Positions 41,438 to 49,635 of a stretch of DNA of 64,000 nt are shown here, one piece after another. Both the position numbers and the translations under genes were made by a program. The DNA comes from Ruegeria marina (GTDB lineage: Bacteria > Pseudomonadota > Alphaproteobacteria > Rhodobacterales > Rhodobacteraceae). Location of the stretch: positions 25,593 to 89,592 of the forward strand of contig NZ_FMZV01000019.1 in NCBI RefSeq assembly GCF_900101475.1. Reading direction: 5' to 3'. A model generated the notes under the pieces. That model was not told the origin of the DNA. It did not search any database and saw only the letters and a list, made by a program, of their open reading frames with translations. Position 1 is the stretch's first letter; every line of letters begins with the position of its first letter.

Positions 41438-43861
41438 CTAAAGGACAGGAGGGCAGGACAGGCCCTTTATCGCTGTTCGGCCGGAGATTGGGTTCACGTC
41501 ACGGTCAAACTCCATTTCCACGAATACCCGGCCGCTATCGGTGCGCAGGTCCACAAGAACCCGGCGCCCTCCGTCACGGGTGCGCAGGCGAAGGTCGTCT
41601 AGCAACCTGTGCAATCCCCAGGGGCCGGAGTGGGTCAGGCGCGACGCCTGGTCCCCCTGGCGAATGGAGACTTCGATGCCGGCTTCCGGGTCGGGTCCAG
41701 GCCAGGACAGCTGTGCTGCATCGCCGGTTGCGCGAACCGGCGCGACCACGCCACCCAGCGTCAACAGTGTTTCGCCCCGTTCGGCCAATGCCGAAATCCG
41801 TATGTCCGAAGCCAGCGATCCGTCCGGAGCGAAGAGCGCTTGCGATGTTACTGCGGCGCGCTCAAGAAACGCGGCGCCTTCGGGTGTCAGCCCCGAAAAC
41901 CGGGCTTCGGGTTTCCAGCGCCAGGGGCTTTCGGATGTATCGAGATAGGGCCCGGCATAGGCCGAAAGGAACAGCGGAAAGGCGCCCGACGGGCCGAACA
42001 GGGCCGTAAGGTCGCGCGCGTCGGCATCCGGTCCGTCGGCAAAGGGATAGCGCCCGAGGACAAGCTCGCGGCACAGGGGAAACACATCCTGTTGCCACTG
42101 CCGAAGGATCGGATTCGATTGGCGGGAACCGGTGGTCTGCCCGGCCTGGGCCAGCACGTCCTCGGCGATTTGCACCACGACGCGCGGCGCGGCCTTGAGC
42201 GCCTGTACCGAGCGGGCACTTTCCTGCACGCTCATCAATCGTTCGCTGCCGCGCTCTGCGTTCACGTCAATCGAACCCAATGCGACGTTGAGGCTGGAAA
42301 ACAACCTGGCTATCTCCGCCAGGCGGCCATTTTCAACATACTGGATCATTGCCCCGAAACGGGTCGCCGTTCGCAGCTGCTGCGCGTGGCTGCGGGCTGT
42401 ATCGCCACCGCCTGTTTCCACCCAGACGTGCCGCAGCAGAGCGTCCAGCGGACCGGGCGACCTGGCCAGGGAACCCGAAACAAGAATGGCTGTTTCCCTG
42501 TCGACGAAGGGCCGAACCCGAATATTGGCCAACCAGTTGCTCCAGGCGTCCAGCGTTTCCGTCAAGAGACGGTCTTCCAGCAGGTCCGGCGTATCATTGC
42601 GCGGCTGGAGGGATGTGCCGGTGACAACGGGGCCGGCCAGTCTTGCCGCCTGCACGGCAAGACCCAGTTCGAATTCGCGTGCCTTGGTCCACCCTGCCTG
42701 CGTGAACAGGCCCGGAACGCCCTCGGACAACGGCGCGCCGGTTCGATGGACCAAAACCTCGCCGATCCCGGGAACCGCCTGGTTGGCCTGCCAGCGCGGC
42801 AATTGCCGCGCACCTTCCGAGCGGAGCAATTCCAGCCAGGCCCGGCTGGGTTCGTCCGCTTCGGCGGCAAAGCTGCGCACCAGTTCCATCAACTCCGGGT
42901 CCGAAGCGGGCAATCCCGTCCGCGGTCCTTCCAATGATCCGACATGGGACGCAAGTTCTGGCGAATTGTCCTCGAGCCAGCCAACAAGGTAGGCCGGTTG
43001 CCATGCCAGGTCCCCGACCAGCACGGCCCAGGCCCGAAGGGCATCGTAAACCATCAGACCCTGGCCCTCTGTTGCCAGACGATCCTCGATCGCCATCCCG
43101 ATGGCAGGTGGTAAAAGTGATGCAACCAGTTCTTGATGTGCCGCTTGCGCACGGGAAAGCGCGTCTGCCATCGGCAGGCGCAAGGAGCCCTTGAAAGGGG
43201 CCTTGGCCATTGCCCGTTCGACTTGAGCCAGCGCCTCGGCACTTGAATCCAACTGTGCGGAAACCGGCGTCGAGCGATCGATCGCTGCCGTCGCCTGCTT
43301 GAAACCGGCAAAAACGCCGGTTTGGTACCGATATTCAAGAAACCCCGCATAGCAGGCCAAGAGCGTCGAAAAGGACAAGATGCTGATCAGTGCATATTTT
43401 CCCCAGCCGGACCGCTCTCGCTGATACCCTTGGCGCATGGCCCTGCATTGGTCCACGATCCCTTGCAGGAATTCCCCGAGCGGCGCAAGCTCACCCCCTT
43501 CGCGTCGGGCGGTCGCGGCAAAATCCTGTACTCGGGGAAGGTCCATCTCGCGGCCGTCGAACAGGTGTTGCCGTGCCAGGATCGTCCATGTCGACAGTCG
43601 CAACCTTGGCAAGGATCGCGCTCGTTTGTCGATCAGAACGCCCAGCCCGTATCGCGCCGGTTTGATCGCGCTACGTGGCACACGGGCATCCTGAAGCCGG
43701 ATTTCGAAAGCGTCGAGCAGCGCGGCGGCTTCCTCGCACAAGGTGCGCTCACCAACCCGGGCCCGCGTCTCCAGCTTGTCCGCAAAGGCGAACACCGGGC
43801 CCGCCAGATCCTGAAACGGTCGGCCTTTGCCAGGACCCGAAGGGCGCGCATGCCGGCCCAT
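41438..43861 (-). CDS. Hybrid TssL-like/TssM-like envelope protein lacking the NTPase domain
   Basis: An 807-residue protein. Residues ~15-150 resemble the cytoplasmic DotU/TssL domain ('LCEEAAALLDAFEIRL', 'YGLGVLIDKRARSLP', 'LARQHLFDGREMDLPRVQDF'). One transmembrane helix lies at about 156-173. The remaining ~630 residues align in style and order with the periplasmic part of TssM: 'LVLGRYPFADGPDADARDL' and 'PWRWKPEARFSGLTPEG' match 'ATAGRYPFDQRSAIDV' and 'PWQWRADLGLEDG' of the tssM in this window. No Walker A is present. It sits between an M15-type peptidase and vgrG with a 3-nt gap upstream. It may be a second, reduced membrane-complex component. Confidence 0.72.
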   Translation of the reverse strand: MGRHARPSGPGKGRPFQDLAGPVFAFADKLETRARVGERTLCEEAAALLDAFEIRLQDARVPRSAIKPARYGLGVLIDKRARSLPRLRLSTWTILARQHLFDGREMDLPRVQDFAATARREGGELAPLGEFLQGIVDQCRAMRQGYQRERSGWGKYALISILSFSTLLACYAGFLEYRYQTGVFAGFKQATAAIDRSTPVSAQLDSSAEALAQVERAMAKAPFKGSLRLPMADALSRAQAAHQELVASLLPPAIGMAIEDRLATEGQGLMVYDALRAWAVLVGDLAWQPAYLVGWLEDNSPELASHVGSLEGPRTGLPASDPELMELVRSFAAEADEPSRAWLELLRSEGARQLPRWQANQAVPGIGEVLVHRTGAPLSEGVPGLFTQAGWTKAREFELGLAVQAARLAGPVVTGTSLQPRNDTPDLLEDRLLTETLDAWSNWLANIRVRPFVDRETAILVSGSLARSPGPLDALLRHVWVETGGGDTARSHAQQLRTATRFGAMIQYVENGRLAEIARLFSSLNVALGSIDVNAERGSERLMSVQESARSVQALKAAPRVVVQIAEDVLAQAGQTTGSRQSNPILRQWQQDVFPLCRELVLGRYPFADGPDADARDLTALFGPSGAFPLFLSAYAGPYLDTSESPWRWKPEARFSGLTPEGAAFLERAAVTSQALFAPDGSLASDIRISALAERGETLLTLGGVVAPVRATGDAAQLSWPGPDPEAGIEVSIRQGDQASRLTHSGPWGLHRLLDDLRLRTRDGGRRVLVDLRTDSGRVFVEMEFDRDVNPISGRTAIKGLSCPPVL

Positions 43862-43864
43862 CGA

Positions 43865-44731
43865 TCAAAGCTTTCCTTCGGTCTGCCACTTGCGAAGGGT
43901 TTCCTCGCCGACCTCGAAATGCATTGAATCCTCGCGATTCCACGTGGCGCCCCAGAACCACCCTTCTTCGTTGAAGAGTTCGGCAAGGAGCAGCAGGCCG
44001 AACTGGGTGCCGCCGTCGCCAAATCCGTCAAGCCGCCCTTCGAGTTTCAGGTCTATTGCGGTTCCCCAGGAATGGTTCGAGACCGAACTCGCGGATCCTC
44101 TGATCAGCCTTGCACACAAAGCGCCCGCCGTGCCCATAGCGGCATGAATATCGGGTTCCGATTGCTTAAGCCGCACCATGATCCGTTCCAGGGACTCGAG
44201 CGCCGGACGAATCATCGTAACCCGGATTGGCCCGATTTGCCGGGTTTCCAGCAACGAACCGAGGCGGGAATTTGTGACCGGCTGGCATTCGGTCGAATAG
44301 CTGTCCCGCGGGTGTCCAAGAATTTCCAGCATCACGCGGTTCCTGGGTTGCGTGATGCCAGTGTTGAACCTCGACTTGGCAAGGATCATCTCTTCGGTCA
44401 TCTCCTCGGTTTCCTGGTGGTCCCCGGTTTCGTCCAGCCCGGTCAGTTGTCCCGCCTCGATCTGTACTGGCGGGCGCTCGGCGGCAAGGCCTGCCATCAG
44501 GCTCATGTCCTCGGTCAAGCGCTTGATTTCGGCCTCAAGCTCGCGTTGGTTTTCGCGTATCCGGGCGATATCGCCACGCAAGTCGGCGATCTCCCTGTCG
44601 GTCCCGTTCAGCCGCATTTCGGTTGTACCGTCCGCAGTCTGCAATACCGCTCCGACCACCGCAAAGGCGATTGCTGCCGCCACCAGGCCGATGGCGATGA
44701 TGATTGGGCCTATGAGGGTTCCTTGCCGCAA
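43865..44731 (-). CDS. Membrane-anchored M15-type (VanY/D-Ala-D-Ala carboxypeptidase-like) peptidase
   Basis: A 288-residue protein starting at a TTG just after the pppA stop. An N-terminal transmembrane helix (about 7-31) is followed by a coiled coil (about 45-80) and a catalytic domain. The zinc motif is visible as 'SNHSWGTAID' (His220, Asp227) and 'WNREDSMHFEV' (Asp268, His271, Glu273), the S-x-H-x2-G-x-A-x-D...H-x-E arrangement of M15 peptidases. It probably cuts peptide stems of the cell's own peptidoglycan in the periplasm. Inside a T6SS cluster it may open the wall locally for TssM insertion, much as lytic transglycosylases do elsewhere. Confidence 0.75.
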   Translation of the reverse strand: MRQGTLIGPIIIAIGLVAAAIAFAVVGAVLQTADGTTEMRLNGTDREIADLRGDIARIRENQRELEAEIKRLTEDMSLMAGLAAERPPVQIEAGQLTGLDETGDHQETEEMTEEMILAKSRFNTGITQPRNRVMLEILGHPRDSYSTECQPVTNSRLGSLLETRQIGPIRVTMIRPALESLERIMVRLKQSEPDIHAAMGTAGALCARLIRGSASSVSNHSWGTAIDLKLEGRLDGFGDGGTQFGLLLLAELFNEEGWFWGATWNREDSMHFEVGEETLRKWQTEGKL

Positions 44732-44734
44732 ATG

Positions 44735-45490
44735 TCATCCGTCCCGGGCAAAAACGGCTATGACCGACACGTTGTCGGGGGCGCCGGATTCGAGTGCCTT
44801 TGTCACCAGGGTAGCACAGACGTCTTCGGGATCGGTCGCCCCGTTGATGATCGAAGCGATCTGTTGATCGCCGATACAGGTCGTCAGCCCATCGCTGCAC
44901 AACATCAACCGGTCGCCCGAAATGAGAGGCACAGTGACGGTATCCACCTCAAGCTCGGGCAGGGCGCCGACGGCGCGCGTAACGATATGACGCTCGGGGT
45001 GGTCGTCGCGGTCGCGCGCGTCCAGCAGACCCTGATCGATCATGTCCTGAACAACCGTATGATCATGCGTCAGCAGGCGCAACCCGCCCTGCCGCAACAG
45101 ATAGGCCCGGCAATCGCCCGCCCATGCAACCGTGGCAATGGCGTTCTGGATCATCATGGCCACCACTGTCGCGCCCATTCCATCAAGCCGTTGATTGCGA
45201 GCCCGAAGCAGGACTTCACGATTGGCTTCGGCCAGCCGCATCCGTAATTCGGGGGCCGCAAGCGCGTCGTCCTGCAACTGGCTGAGGCAGTCGATGACGA
45301 TGTCAGATGCCACATCGCCATGGCCATATCCGCCCATTCCGTCGGCAATTGCCCAGACCACCCCGGACGGATCGGTAAGAATCGAATCTTCGTTGCTTTC
45401 CCGTACCCGTCCTGCATGGGTCAGGCCCGACCCGAAAAAGATCGGCGCACGAGGCAGCACGGCCGGGATGCGTGTCGTCGGTCCGGTCAT
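44735..45490 (-). CDS. pppA: PP2C-family protein phosphatase (PppA type)
   Basis: A 251-residue soluble phosphatase from the ATG at 45490 (another at 45493); longer upstream frame is unlikely. The metal-binding aspartates are seen in 'RESNEDSIL', 'AIADGMGGYGHG', 'LCSDGLTT' and 'GAPDNVSVI', all intact. PppA removes the phosphate placed by PpkA on the FHA protein and so turns the T6SS off. It heads a tight minus-strand operon with the M15 peptidase, hybrid TssL-TssM protein and vgrG, linking control to envelope parts. Confidence 0.9.
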   Translation of the reverse strand: MTGPTTRIPAVLPRAPIFFGSGLTHAGRVRESNEDSILTDPSGVVWAIADGMGGYGHGDVASDIVIDCLSQLQDDALAAPELRMRLAEANREVLLRARNQRLDGMGATVVAMMIQNAIATVAWAGDCRAYLLRQGGLRLLTHDHTVVQDMIDQGLLDARDRDDHPERHIVTRAVGALPELEVDTVTVPLISGDRLMLCSDGLTTCIGDQQIASIINGATDPEDVCATLVTKALESGAPDNVSVIAVFARDG

Positions 45491-45622
45491 CATCCGGCAT
45501 CTATAGCGAACATCTGGTCCAAGGTTCGAGTCCGGTCTTTCAAATGGGATGTATTCAAACGGCTTTGATGATACTCTGGTTGCAGATTGACACAAAGCCT
45601 TTTCAGAAAAGGAGAGATGCCC

Positions 45623-46249
45623 ATGACATCACTCAGACTGGCTGTCGCCCTGTTGGCGTTGGCCAATCCGGTACTCGCTCAGGACTACACCGCAGATCAG
45701 CTCCGCGCCTTGTTCGAGAAACAGAAACAGGCGTTCTCGGCTGCCCAGGACAGTGGGATGGGGCAAACGCGCGGCTTGAAACTTGTAACCGTGGAAGATG
45801 TCAGCAGCGAATCCGCCGTCAGTGTGCAGGGGCAGACAACGACCGCAGGCGAAAGCATGACACCTGCGGCCTCGGATCCGAACAAGCCACTGGTCTTTGG
45901 CCAGCTCGATCCAGAATTGCAGGTCAATCTTCATATCAAGTTCGGGTTCGACTCGGCCGCGCTGTCAGAATCGGAAAAGCCTAAACTTGAAACACTGTGC
46001 ACGGTTCTGCGGACATCCGACATAAACGTGATCCGTATCGTGGGACATACCGACAGTTCCGGGTCGGATGAATACAACGAACGTCTTTCGGTTCTGCGCG
46101 CCAAGGAAGTGGCCCGGCACCTCGTTCAAAACTGCGGGGTGGATGCCGGTCGGCTCGAGACTGTCGGCATGGGCGAGAGGTTTCCATTCAACAGCGCGGA
46201 TCCAAAGGCAGACGAAAACCGCAGAGTGGAATTCCAGGCCCTAAGCTGA
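45623..46249 (+). CDS. Secreted OmpA-domain protein
   Basis: The ATG at 45623 lies 8 nt after AAGGAG; an ATG two codons upstream is too close. The 208-residue product has a Sec signal peptide ending 'ANPVLAQ', an unstructured N-terminal half and a C-terminal OmpA-like domain ('KFGFDSAALSESEKPKLETL', 'IVGHTDSSGSDEYN', 'SVLRAKEVARHL', 'ENRRVEF') with the peptidoglycan-binding Asp and Arg. It should bind the cell wall, perhaps as an accessory anchor for the T6SS envelope complex. It is divergent from pppA and convergent with the caspase-like gene. Confidence 0.85.
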   Translation: MTSLRLAVALLALANPVLAQDYTADQLRALFEKQKQAFSAAQDSGMGQTRGLKLVTVEDVSSESAVSVQGQTTTAGESMTPAASDPNKPLVFGQLDPELQVNLHIKFGFDSAALSESEKPKLETLCTVLRTSDINVIRIVGHTDSSGSDEYNERLSVLRAKEVARHLVQNCGVDAGRLETVGMGERFPFNSADPKADENRRVEFQALS

Positions 46250-46289
46250 CATGGCAACGCAGCCACCGTTTCTTGCCCGAACCTGATTG

Positions 46290-47771
46290 CTAGCTCTCCA
46301 GCCCGTAGGCGCGGCGAAGGCCGCGCTGTGTTCCGGGCCCGAAATCGCCGTCGATCGTCCCCTGGTACAGGTCGAATCGTTTAAGTTCCTCCTGCAGCGC
46401 GCGACGGGTGGCCGGTTTGAGTGTTTCGGGATGCTCTGTGAGAATCTTCAGAACATCTTGATTGCCCACTCTCAGCGCCTGATACAGGTATTGCGCGGCC
46501 TCTTTAGGTCCTTTCCCCGGAATAAGCCCGTCGTCGATCAACGCGGCGAAATTGTACATCGCCTGCGGGTGCCGCAAATCCGCCGCGCGTTCGAACAGGG
46601 CAAGCGCCTTTGCGGAATCGCTCGGCAGGCCCATCATGCCGTGATAGTGGAAAAAGCCGAGATCGTTGATCGCGTCCGGGAAATCCTGCGCTGCGGATTG
46701 CCTGTAGAGTTCCAGTGCCCGGACCTGATCCGCGGCCACACCGCGGCCTGTCTCGTACTGTATCGCAAGTTCGTATTGTGCTTCGGCGGACCCCGCATTG
46801 GCGGCCCGTTCCAGCAGGCGCGCCGCCTCGACCGGATCGAACCTGTCCTCGTTTGGATTGAGATGCATGAAGGCCAACCCCAGAAGCGACCGGGTGTCGC
46901 CTTCGGCGGCAAGCTGGCGGAACTGCGCCTCATCGTCGGGGCGCAGGGCGGACCACGCCAGCTTGGCCTTGCCGCCCGGCGCATCCGTAGCCGATCCTCC
47001 GCCTGCCAGAAAGAAGGGTACTCCGGACAGAGAGCCATAGGTATGCGGCTCTTGCCGGTTCTCGGTCAGGCGCAGCACCTCGTCCCGGACCTGTCGGAAC
47101 ATCAACGAGATTTCGAGGCCGGGATCGTCCATCTTGTCGATCAACGCCAGCGCAAAGGGGCTGTTTTCACCAGCGCCATCAAGCGCCACGTTGCCGTCCT
47201 TTGCGGCATAGGCAACCAGTGTGCCCCGGTCCGGTGAAGGTGCTGCGAGACCCTGGCCGACGCTGCGCGCCGCATCGGAAGCAGCAGTACCGGTCGTTTC
47301 CGTATCCGAGGCCAAACTGTCCCCGAATGGATTGTCCCTGCAACTGTCGAGGATCACGATCCGCATCTTTCGTGCCCTGTCCACCGAGGCCAGAAAATCC
47401 TTGAGCGAAACGGATTGGGCCTGGATGTCCCGGTTGCTTGCAACTTGCGCATCGGCCGGAATCAGGAAGTTTTCGCCCTGAACCTCCACCCCGTGACCGG
47501 CGAAATAGATCAGCGCAAGATCCGCAGTCTCGGCGCGGAACGAGAAACGCGACAGTTCCTCTCGGATCGCGTCGCCGCCCGGATCCGAAAGCTGCGTGAC
47601 ATCAAATCCGATCCGCTCGAGTGTCCGGGCGATGGCCTCGGCGTCATTGAGCGTGTTCTTGAGTGGTGGAATGGCCTCGTATTCCGAAATTCCGATAACC
47701 AGGGCCACCCGGTCGGCGCTGAGCGCCGGAAGCGGAAGGAAAATCAACAAACACAAGAGCAAATGTTTCAT
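46290..47771 (-). CDS. Secreted caspase-like (C14) protein with Sel1-like repeats and peptidoglycan-binding-like end
   Basis: A 493-residue protein with a signal peptide (about 1-19). The caspase fold follows: 'RVALVIGISEY', 'YFAGHGVEV' with His93 and 'ILDSCRDNPF' with Cys144, both catalytic residues present. Sel1-type repeats occupy about 290-430 ('GSAEAQYELAIQYETGRGV'), and the last ~40 residues ('YQGTIDGDFGPGTQRGLRRA') resemble a peptidoglycan-binding unit. This architecture is common in alphaproteobacteria and its role is uncertain. Position at the T6SS edge may be coincidental. It could be a periplasmic protease acting on envelope proteins. Confidence 0.8.
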   Translation of the reverse strand: MKHLLLCLLIFLPLPALSADRVALVIGISEYEAIPPLKNTLNDAEAIARTLERIGFDVTQLSDPGGDAIREELSRFSFRAETADLALIYFAGHGVEVQGENFLIPADAQVASNRDIQAQSVSLKDFLASVDRARKMRIVILDSCRDNPFGDSLASDTETTGTAASDAARSVGQGLAAPSPDRGTLVAYAAKDGNVALDGAGENSPFALALIDKMDDPGLEISLMFRQVRDEVLRLTENRQEPHTYGSLSGVPFFLAGGGSATDAPGGKAKLAWSALRPDDEAQFRQLAAEGDTRSLLGLAFMHLNPNEDRFDPVEAARLLERAANAGSAEAQYELAIQYETGRGVAADQVRALELYRQSAAQDFPDAINDLGFFHYHGMMGLPSDSAKALALFERAADLRHPQAMYNFAALIDDGLIPGKGPKEAAQYLYQALRVGNQDVLKILTEHPETLKPATRRALQEELKRFDLYQGTIDGDFGPGTQRGLRRAYGLES

Positions 47772-47966
47772 GGCGGTCCCGTCAGGTGCTCCGCAGGTAC
47801 AGCCAGAGCATAACCCCGAGTAGCTGCGCCGGTCCAGAAATTCGGCGAGCGTCGATCTGCCTAATCGTTTTGCCGAAACAGCATTGCGGGTGTATCCTTG
47901 GCGTATTGGAGGAGCGTTCGCGCTTCGACTTCGGTTCTTTTGTCACTTTGTCAGAGGAATTTCCGG

Positions 47967-48602
47967 ATGCGTACTGCAAATATCATTTGGGTCACGCTCG
48001 CGCCGACCGCGTTGGCAATCGCCACAGCTTTTTCTGGTATGGGGATCGCACAATCGGTCGAAGGGCCGACCGAGTTCGAAGGTGTGCGCGAAGGCGGTGG
48101 TGCGCTGAGCGACAGCGCCCTTGCCACTATACCGTCCTGGACCCCGGTGAATGCGGCGACGACCGGCCGCATCGTCAACGCATTGAACGCGGCGGCTGAA
48201 TTCTGCCGGGCGAAGGCCGATCGTGCATTCGCCCTCGACTGCATGAATTACGAGTACTGGAAGATTGTCGAAACACTGCCTGAAACCGGGGAATACGCGG
48301 AAGTCAGGGTTGCGCTCGAAGGCGTAGCGACCAGGATGTCGGGCCTGGTCACGCGCCACCGTGACAGTTCGCCGGCCCAGACCCTGAGCAGAACCGGCAT
48401 CCAGCCCAAGGTCACTACGCGCAAGATCAATCCGATAGTCGCTCCGGCTATCTCGTCTTCGGCTCGTGAAGCGGCGGATGCCATCGCCGAGGCGCAAACC
48501 CTGCTGTTGCGATCGACTGGTAATTCGGATCTGCGGCGGGCGCAGTTCCAGCGGATTGCACAGGCGATGGAAAGTGGAGCGATCCTGTTGCGGTCTCTAT
48601 GA
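47967..48602 (+). CDS. Secreted protein of unknown function
   Basis: A 211-residue protein; the ATG at 47967 follows AGAGGAA. A signal peptide ('MRTANIIWVTLAPTALAIA' through 'GIAQ') is followed by a mainly helical domain with one cysteine pair ('EFCRAKADRAFALDC') and a helical C-terminus ('RAQFQRIAQAMESG'). I recognise no family. It stands alone between the caspase-like gene and bhcR, whose 3' end it meets with a 6-nt convergent overlap. It could belong to the T6SS edge or be independent. Confidence 0.65.
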   Translation: MRTANIIWVTLAPTALAIATAFSGMGIAQSVEGPTEFEGVREGGGALSDSALATIPSWTPVNAATTGRIVNALNAAAEFCRAKADRAFALDCMNYEYWKIVETLPETGEYAEVRVALEGVATRMSGLVTRHRDSSPAQTLSRTGIQPKVTTRKINPIVAPAISSSAREAADAIAEAQTLLLRSTGNSDLRRAQFQRIAQAMESGAILLRSL

Positions 48603-49424
48603 AGATCGGTCCGGAGCGGTGCCGCCCGTAAGTCGAGTAATTTCAGCCCCGGCCTCGGCGACAGCCTGCCCGAGCCGGTCAAGGCTGTCGGGCTTGAACC
48701 GGCCGCTCGGGCCCGAGATCGAGATCCCGGCACATGGCAATCCGTTCTCGTCGAAAATGGCCGCGCCGATGCAGGACATCCCGTCGTGGCGTTCATCCGC
48801 CTCGTACGACCAGCCGCGCGTGCGGGTCCGGTCCAGATCCTGAAACAGGGCGTTTGGGGTGGACAGGGTCTTGGAGGTGAACACGGGCAACCCGGCTTTT
48901 TGCAACAGGGTTCGCGCCCGTTCGGGCGGCATCATCGCAAGTATGGCCTTTCCGGTTCCCGAGGCGTGCATTGGCGATCGGGTGCCAGCGGGAAAGAAGG
49001 CACGGATCGGATGGGCGGTTTCGACCTGAGCTATGAAAACCACTTCTGTTCCATCCGGCACGGCGAGATTGGCGGTTTCTCCGGTTTTCTCCATGAGCGC
49101 ACGCAGGATCGGTTGGCCGATTTCGGTCAAACCGGCCCGGCGCAGATAGGCGGAGCCGGTGCGATAGGCTTCGATTCCGATCATCCATTCCTGGCTGTGC
49201 CGGTCGAAATCGACGAAGCCATGCTTCTGGAGCGTGGTCAGGATGCGGTGTGCTGTTGCGGCCGGCAGACCTTGTGCCAGGGCCAAATCGGTCAAGGTCG
49301 CATGACCGAACCTCGCCACGGTCGCCAATAGACCCAGCGCCCGGTCCAGCGATTGCAGCGTCGCACCGCCGGATTCGGAAAAGGCCGACCTGGGTCGGCC
49401 GCGGGCACGTTTTGGCGTATTCAT
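48597..49424 (-). CDS. bhcR: IclR-family regulator of the beta-hydroxyaspartate cycle (BhcR)
   Basis: The ATG at 49424 follows GGAGAGGGA; the upstream extension of the frame runs through the AT-rich promoter and is not coding. The 275-residue protein has an N-terminal winged helix ('LQSLDRALGLLATVARFGHATLTDLA' in two overlapping halves, 'GLPAATAHRILTTLQKHGFV') and a C-terminal IclR effector domain ('SPMHASGTGKAILAM', 'ADERHDGMSCIGAAIFDENG'). In Paracoccus denitrificans bhcR lies in this same divergent position and its product responds to glyoxylate. The same function is inferred. Confidence 0.88.
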   Translation of the reverse strand: MNTPKRARGRPRSAFSESGGATLQSLDRALGLLATVARFGHATLTDLALAQGLPAATAHRILTTLQKHGFVDFDRHSQEWMIGIEAYRTGSAYLRRAGLTEIGQPILRALMEKTGETANLAVPDGTEVVFIAQVETAHPIRAFFPAGTRSPMHASGTGKAILAMMPPERARTLLQKAGLPVFTSKTLSTPNALFQDLDRTRTRGWSYEADERHDGMSCIGAAIFDENGLPCAGISISGPSGRFKPDSLDRLGQAVAEAGAEITRLTGGTAPDRSS

Positions 49425-49635
49425 CGTATCCCTCTCCGCGCCATCTCTGCGCCATACCAGCATTTGTGCAGAGAAAAGTTTTTCCAAATGACCATGAATG
49501 GATGAAATGAAAAACGAAAAATTAAACAAATACAATGCATAATGTTTTTCATTTTGGATTTGGAAAACTTTTTCAGAAAAATTGCATGACTACCCGGTCC
49601 AGCGCATTCTTTTCACATAGAGGGAGGATGCCGCC
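49425..49635. promoter_or_regulatory. bhcR-bhcA intergenic region with two candidate BhcR operators
   Basis: A 211-bp AT-rich region. Two related 19-bp sites face each other: 49471-49489 (GAGAAAAGTTTTTCCAAAT) and 49558-49576 (ATTTGGAAAACTTTTTCAG). Each is itself nearly palindromic around GAAAA-TTTTTC, and site 2 matches the reverse complement of site 1 at most positions. Their spacing (87 bp start to start) and divergent setting fit binding by an IclR dimer or tetramer. GAGGGAGGA precedes the bhcA ATG. Confidence 0.6.
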
